Shown: one piece after another, positions 58,480 to 64,000 of the stretch | Position numbering within the stretch: position 1 is the first letter of the stretch | Layout: every line of letters starts with the position of its first letter | Assembly: GCA_008694505.1 (NCBI GenBank) | Contig: VZDJ01000116.1 | Coordinates: forward strand, 16,950,781 to 17,014,780 | Reading direction: 5' to 3' | Origin: Cyanoderma ruficeps | Lineage: Eukaryota; Chordata; Aves; Passeriformes; Timaliidae | DNA: 64,000 bases | Program-made: the position numbers and the translations under genes | The notes under the pieces: model-generated | Seen by the model: only the letters and a program-made list of their open reading frames with translations | Databases searched by the model: none | Told to the model about the DNA's origin: nothing

Positions 58480-60959
58480 GGGAGAGTTTTGTCCTCTGGT
58501 TTGTTTTCTTCTGGGGGTAAAAACACTATGTTTGAAGGGTTCTTTAGCAGAATAGATTTCAGAGCAGCCAGAGAAGTCCAAAGGTAGTGTGCTTTTGTGA
58601 AGGTGTTTGACACCTGATGGTTCAAAGTGTTGACTGGGAATAGAACCTGGCTTAGCTCCCCATTATCTGGGTTTCCTGTTTGTTTGTGCCCCTTTGGTTT
58701 TCCCTTAGAGTGGTCTTAGTGTACTGTGTCTTATTTGGATGCTTTTGCCTTGAAGGAAATGAATTTAGTGATATCCACACTGGATTTTTTCCTCACCTTG
58801 CTTCATCATTCTGTAAAGCTTTTATGAGCAGTGATTACCTGCTTTTTGCTGTAACTGTGCAGTGCAAAGTCACGCTTTGGTTTATATCTTGGTCTCATTA
58901 CACAAGCTATTTAAAAATAAAAAAACATTGCAATTTCCTTATCCAAGGGCTTTTAGTGGGCTTTAGAAATGTAAAAGCATCTGCCTGTGCATGCATACCG
59001 TGGGCTTTAACAAGTGTCTTAAATCTTAGTGTCCAATTTTATGTGCATTTCTGCCCAGAGAGGAGTGGTGAGTTGTTTACAATGTTTTGAGAGTGCAGTG
59101 TGTTTGTGTTACAGGAGTAACTTTTGAGGAGACACCAAAACAATCCTGCTTGTGCCCCACAGTGCTGGACTGATGAGCTCTGCTGATTAATTGCTTAAAT
59201 AGACAGTCAGGATGAGTAATACCTAGAGAATCTTAGGCATGTTCTTCTTTAAGCTCAGCCGCAGAGAGATCCCGCTTTGTGTATCCTATTATGGTATGAG
59301 CAGTACCTTTCAGTTGGACTAAAAGTTCTCCAGTAGACAGTCTGAGTTTTGTTGTTGCTGATTATTTGATTTTCGTTGTCCTTACTCCAGTCAGAAAAGC
59401 AGTCATGAATATTCTTTTTGAGTATTAAGAGATAGGGAGGCTATTCCTGCCTTCTCTCCTTTCTACAGATAATTCATAATTTCTGTCCAACCCAAAGAAA
59501 ATGAAAAATTGAAGAAAGAATAATAATATCCTTATCTGTCTGAAAATCTTACATACCAAACTGGAATGAATGATTCTGATTGCTGTCTTATCTCATAATA
59601 GTCATTATAATTTCTGGCTGTGGATTTGTCTCTGGTTTTCATAAATAATTGAGATATGATAGACTGCAAGATGTAGCTGCAGCACTGATGGGGTTGAAAT
59701 AGGAAGATGCAGCAGTTGGTGGTTTGAAAACTCACCTTTTCACCTATGAGGAAATAAACACATTTTGAGACAATTTTTTTTCCTTTAAACTAATGAGCCT
59801 CTTCAAGATAACATTGTGCAGGTTTGCATTTAATGAGAATTTTATTAACACAGGGTTCGAAGGTGCATTTTCTGATTGCCTATTCAGTGAGAAAGGTGGC
59901 AGCTGGATCCCTGTATTCTTTTAATAGACTTTCTCCAGATCAGGATTTTTCCAAGGTGAATAAATAGATTAACTCAATGATTAATAGGCTGAATGTCTCC
60001 CTTGTCTGAAATTCAGCGCCATCATAATTTTTGAAGTAATTTTATTTTTCTCACTGAAACACTTTCAATAAGCGGAGAGTAAGTTTGTAGCATGGAACTA
60101 GGTGATAGGATTTTTTTTTTTAGGTGTTTTCTGTGCTGTTGTAGCATACGCTGCAGTCCTCACTTGGGTGCTTTCATTCACTCTTCCACCTTGCAGCTAC
60201 TTTTGTTCCACTTGAGCTACCCTGTGTGATGCTTTTTCCTTGAATGGAAGGTGCTCCTTCTCCCAGGACTGCTTTTGGAGTTGTAAAGGAGAGACTGGGG
60301 ATTTGGGAGGAGCACTCAGAGTGTTGCGTGGATGTGTGTAAAATGGTTATGCTTGGTGCCAGTCTATGCAGGAGCACTCTGAAGGAACATTTGCAATTTT
60401 ACTTAGGCCAGATTGGACTGTGTTTGTTTGTTGTAGGACACTTGTCATCCTGGCCCTGAAGCAATAGCTCCTGATAAATTACCAGCACTCACAGAACTGC
60501 CCTTGTTGAAAACCTTGACAGATGAGAAGGCTCCATTCAGATATTTGTTAGAAAGTGGGTGGCTGCAAGCAGTCCACCTAGTACCTTCAGGATTGTTCCA
60601 CCAGACTGGAAGGAATTTAGCATTTGTTTAAGGGGAGAGAAAACCAAAATGCTGCTGACCTAGTCAAGTAGCAATGGCTTTTATGCAGGATATGTGAAAA
60701 TGGACCTGCTGGTAGAGAAATGCATCTGTATTTGTAGTGTAGGTGGTGATCTATGGATTACAGTCAGCTGAGAATGTGCGCAAAATATGTGTTTATATCT
60801 GTACACACACACTTTCTTCCTTCCCTCTCTGTACAGACATAATAGACATACAAACACGTTTCTTGCCAATATGAATCAGAGTGAAAATGGAAGAGCAAGT
60901 TTAAAGCCTGTTTATGAAAAGAAATGGTCAAGAAAATCTATGTTCATGTATATTAAAAT

Positions 60960-61075
60960 ACAGGTATCTGTATGCACGTTATAGGTATGTGCACCTATAT
61001 AAATGTGAATATCCATATATGGATGTCTGTGTATATATAAATATATAATACGTATACAGACATACATATATACAC
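60960..61075. repeat. AT-rich microsatellite-like stretch with TATA/TACA motifs
   Basis: This is an imperfect array of TATATA, TACATA and TATGTG motifs. It includes the palindrome ATCCATATATGGAT at about 61011-61024. Confidence 0.75.
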
Positions 61076-64000
61076 TTAAATTCTATGTATTTATTTACAT
61101 ATAGAACACACAGACGTGTTTCCTTTGACAATAGGCTTATTAAAGCCGTAATTTCCAAGCTGAAAATACCAAGCACCTTCTTTTCCCAGCTTCTCCCAGA
61201 TGAACTACAAGGGTTGGCTATAGATGCTCAGGTGTTGCTTCTTCCAGCAGCACAGTTGCACTGGATGAGTCCCCTGGGACTGTGGAACCATGTCTGGAAC
61301 TGCTCAAGGCCAGCCAGTGCAGAGCAGCAGAGGGTGCTCAGGCATGCAGGTTACAGCCCACAGTGATCTGGAGTTCATTCCCTGCCATTCTTAAAACCAC
61401 CTGTGAGGACTGTGCTGATGGAAAAACAACTCCATTGAATTGATCACTGAGGTGTGTTTAATGGTAATGACCTCTGACATGCTGTCACTGCTAATCAGCC
61501 TGACTGAGCTCAGATCACAGGATAGTACAAGACAGTCAACAATTATTTTTTAATAAGAAAAAAGCAACAAAGCCCAAAGAGAAACTCAGAAATTTATTTT
61601 ATCAGTGCTTTTAAATTGTAACAAAAGCTTGACAAGATTATGGATCAAATGCTTACTAAAATGATGTAAGAAAATTTCTAAAGTGTATGCCCTGAAAAAA
61701 TTCTGATGCTAAAAATCTGAAATCAGATTTTAGATGAGGATTCTGGCTTTGTTCTCGTTCTTTATTAGTGATCTGTGGTCACTCCTCACAGAAGTAGCAG
61801 AATAGCAGACCTTCTTGTCATTTCAAGTGTTGTTGCATGCTTTTCTGACTGCATAGGGACTTTGGCACAGCAGAACGGTTCCTAAAATGCCACAGTGGTT
61901 ATAACAGTTATAGTGGTTACTCCGAGTTCACCTACTGCCACTGCTTGTTTTTCACTCAACCTTGCAGTATTGTGGTAGGGAAAGTTCCTTTGCTAGGAGC
62001 AGCAGATATTGATGAGAACAGGTTCTGGCACTACCTGGCACCTGAACAGAGAAAGCAGATGGGTGGAGAATCAAAAAAGAAGGAAAGAAGCATTCCTATC
62101 TTGGGTTGCTATGTCATCTTTTCACATCAGTCTAACCCATGTTTCAGTTATTTTTATTAGTATTTAAGGCTTTCATCTAGTCATGTAACTTCAGCACTTC
62201 GTTTCTTGTACATGATCTGATGTCTTCTCAAGGCAGGAGTGTTAGTTTTCAGTTATTGCTCTTTATTTACTAGCTGATTCATCTTGGTGTGTTTCTTTTA
62301 CAGAGCTATAGCCAATTTCATTCTGCTGTAATTTTCTTTCATTCTTTCTCATTTGTGCAGTGGTTTAATTAAATGTTGTCTCTGCCACTGGCCCAAATCC
62401 AGAGAGCAAATGTGTTGGTTGAGTGGTGTTGTATGGACCAGTTCCACAAACACAGCAGCACGGTTTGGCAAGTCAGGTATGTCCCCAGGTCACCTTCCTT
62501 CTTTCTACTAGTTATTTCCATTCAGTCATGAAGGGACTCTGACAATGTCAAACCTGTTTGCTCTTTAATGAACTTCTGTTTTCAGTAGGTTTTTGGAAGG
62601 ATTGATTCCTTTGTTGTTTACTAATTTTGTGATGACTTACAGTTTCTGGAGCTGATGCTGATTTTAAACAAAGATGTTTGTATGGCAAAGAATGCCTCTG
62701 TCTGAGATACCATAGCCATAGCTTGCTTGCTTCAGTGCATTTGGATGCCATTCTGCAGAGATCACTTTTGCTCTAAAATTTCATCCTGAAAGTAAGCAAG
62801 GCTTTTTGGATTGGGGTGGGGAGGATCTTGAAGTGATTTATTCCTAGGATGATAGCCTTGCTTAACTGGCTTTCTTAGCTTTTTTCTAAAGTCTGCAAGT
62901 TTCCAAAGCTGCTTGTATCAGCAGCTTTCATCTCCTTTCCTCATGTCTCAATGGTGACAGGCTAGCCTTCAAGAGGGGTCTGGGAGCAGAATCCACTTCT
63001 GTACTTCCACTGCTCTTTAGGGTTTGCTGTGGGGATGAGCCCTCTGTACAAGGAAGGATTTGTTTGCTGGGTGGAAAGGAAACTCCTCTGCAGAGCAGCC
63101 ACTGCTTGGTGGCCTCTTCCAAAGTTCAGCAGGTCTCTTAGTTCTTGTGATTCTCATAAGGTGAACATCTCAATGCAGTTTGCCACCTTGTGAGCTTTTG
63201 TCCTCCTGGACATTTTATTGGAAACATTTCTTCCTTGAAACGTGAAAGATTTGCAAAGTTAGGCAGGATCTGTAGGCTACTTACCAGTTTGGTGAGAAAT
63301 GTTGCCTCAATTGCTAATGTATTAGACACCCAGATTTCATTTGCTCTTTGTCAAATGCAACTGCTCTGTGAATAGGGAATTCCTGTCTGTAGACCTCTGC
63401 TGGACTCATGGATGCAGATCTTAGGTTTACAAGGTGGAGTTAGTTAAGCTGCTTGCAATTTTTATTTTTTTAAAGCTGCGTTGGCAGCCTTGAAAATGTG
63501 ATGTTGGCACATAATCTCAGCTTTTGTGCCGATGAATTTGAGGTGTGAAGCTTTGGGAAAATAGTAGGGGAGAGAAGTCAGGGGCTTCTCAGTGCAGTTG
63601 TGGTCTCCTGTTTGATTTATGTGAGTGACTGTGCACTGCCTGTTCTGAAGAAGTGTGGCACTAGGCAAGAAATTGTTTTTTGTTTTGCTTGCCAAATACC
63701 TTTCTCTGTAGAAACATAAAAGTAGTAGAGAATATATGTCAGCATGGGGAGTACTTCTGGTTCATTTCAGAAATGGATATAATACCTTTTGGTCAGAATT
63801 TATTTTTCTGTCTCATTTGCAGATATTTTGGTCTTGAATCCCAGTGCTGGACTCAGGCAAGTTATGTCTGAGCTCAGTAATGCATTAAAGCAGGTGCTGC
63901 AAACCTAGGATGCAGACTTGTAAACATCTTGGGTATTTTGTTGAAGCTCAAAATGCACAGACCTCTGCTGTTTCTCTCTCTGAATTGTTGTATTGTTTCC

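Larger units (their letters stand above)
56854..64000 (+). other. ARMH3: ARMH3 intron 23 (5' part, runs off right edge)
   Basis: I looked for the expected continuation after Arg594 in all of this stretch and found no exon. It holds an A-rich run at about 58449-58479, TA/CA-type simple sequence at about 60960-61075, and two stretches that look like conserved non-coding DNA (59160-59480 and 59770-60090). Small open frames here show no coding evidence. Confidence 0.7.

Noticed and set aside
58680..59090. 136-codon hydrophobic plus-strand frame in intron 23
   Set aside because: T-rich intronic DNA gives Phe/Leu/Cys-rich frames. No family resemblance or exon signals.
59850..59865. GGTTCGAAGG, similar to a tRNA B box
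   Set aside because: No A box at the right distance and no cloverleaf could be formed around it.
1..64000. A novel multigene or defence-like system
   Set aside because: Apart from two well-known vertebrate genes, the window is introns and decayed repeats. Nothing indicates a clustered new system.

Overview
The window is vertebrate nuclear DNA, almost certainly from a bird. It carries the head-to-head gene pair HPS6 and ARMH3 (formerly C10orf76), which are neighbours on human 10q24. The introns of ARMH3 are compact compared with mammals. The repeats are of avian type: a CR1 LINE 3' end with the ATTCTATG-type tail, older antisense CR1/L3-like relics, and one ERVL-type solo LTR.

Layout: positions 1-1890 on the minus strand hold the first 630 codons of HPS6 in one uninterrupted exon; the gene runs off the left edge. 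Positions about 1700-2900 form a CpG island that serves as a shared bidirectional promoter. On the plus strand a non-coding ARMH3 first exon ends at 2540 with a GTGAGT donor. After a 6.9-kb intron, the ATG exon begins at 9468. Twenty-one further coding exons follow up to 56853, all with GT-AG borders and compatible phases. One coding exon (about residues 103-138) is not visible and most likely lies in the run of N at 11988-12163. The coding exons, the inferred gap exon and the expected 3' remainder sum to 689 residues, the length I recall for human ARMH3. The last ~95 codons lie beyond position 64000, so 56854-64000 is intron.

The two genes have unrelated products that both act in membrane traffic. 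HPS6 is a subunit of BLOC-2, which builds lysosome-related organelles such as melanosomes. ARMH3 is a Golgi-associated helical-repeat protein that works with PI4KB. No operon-like system, CRISPR array, RNA gene or new multigene system is visible. The points worth checking are the exon lost in the assembly gap, the shared promoter, a TATA-containing GC-rich patch inside intron 20, the transposon cluster in intron 15, a recent 71-bp tandem duplication, and several perfect palindromes.
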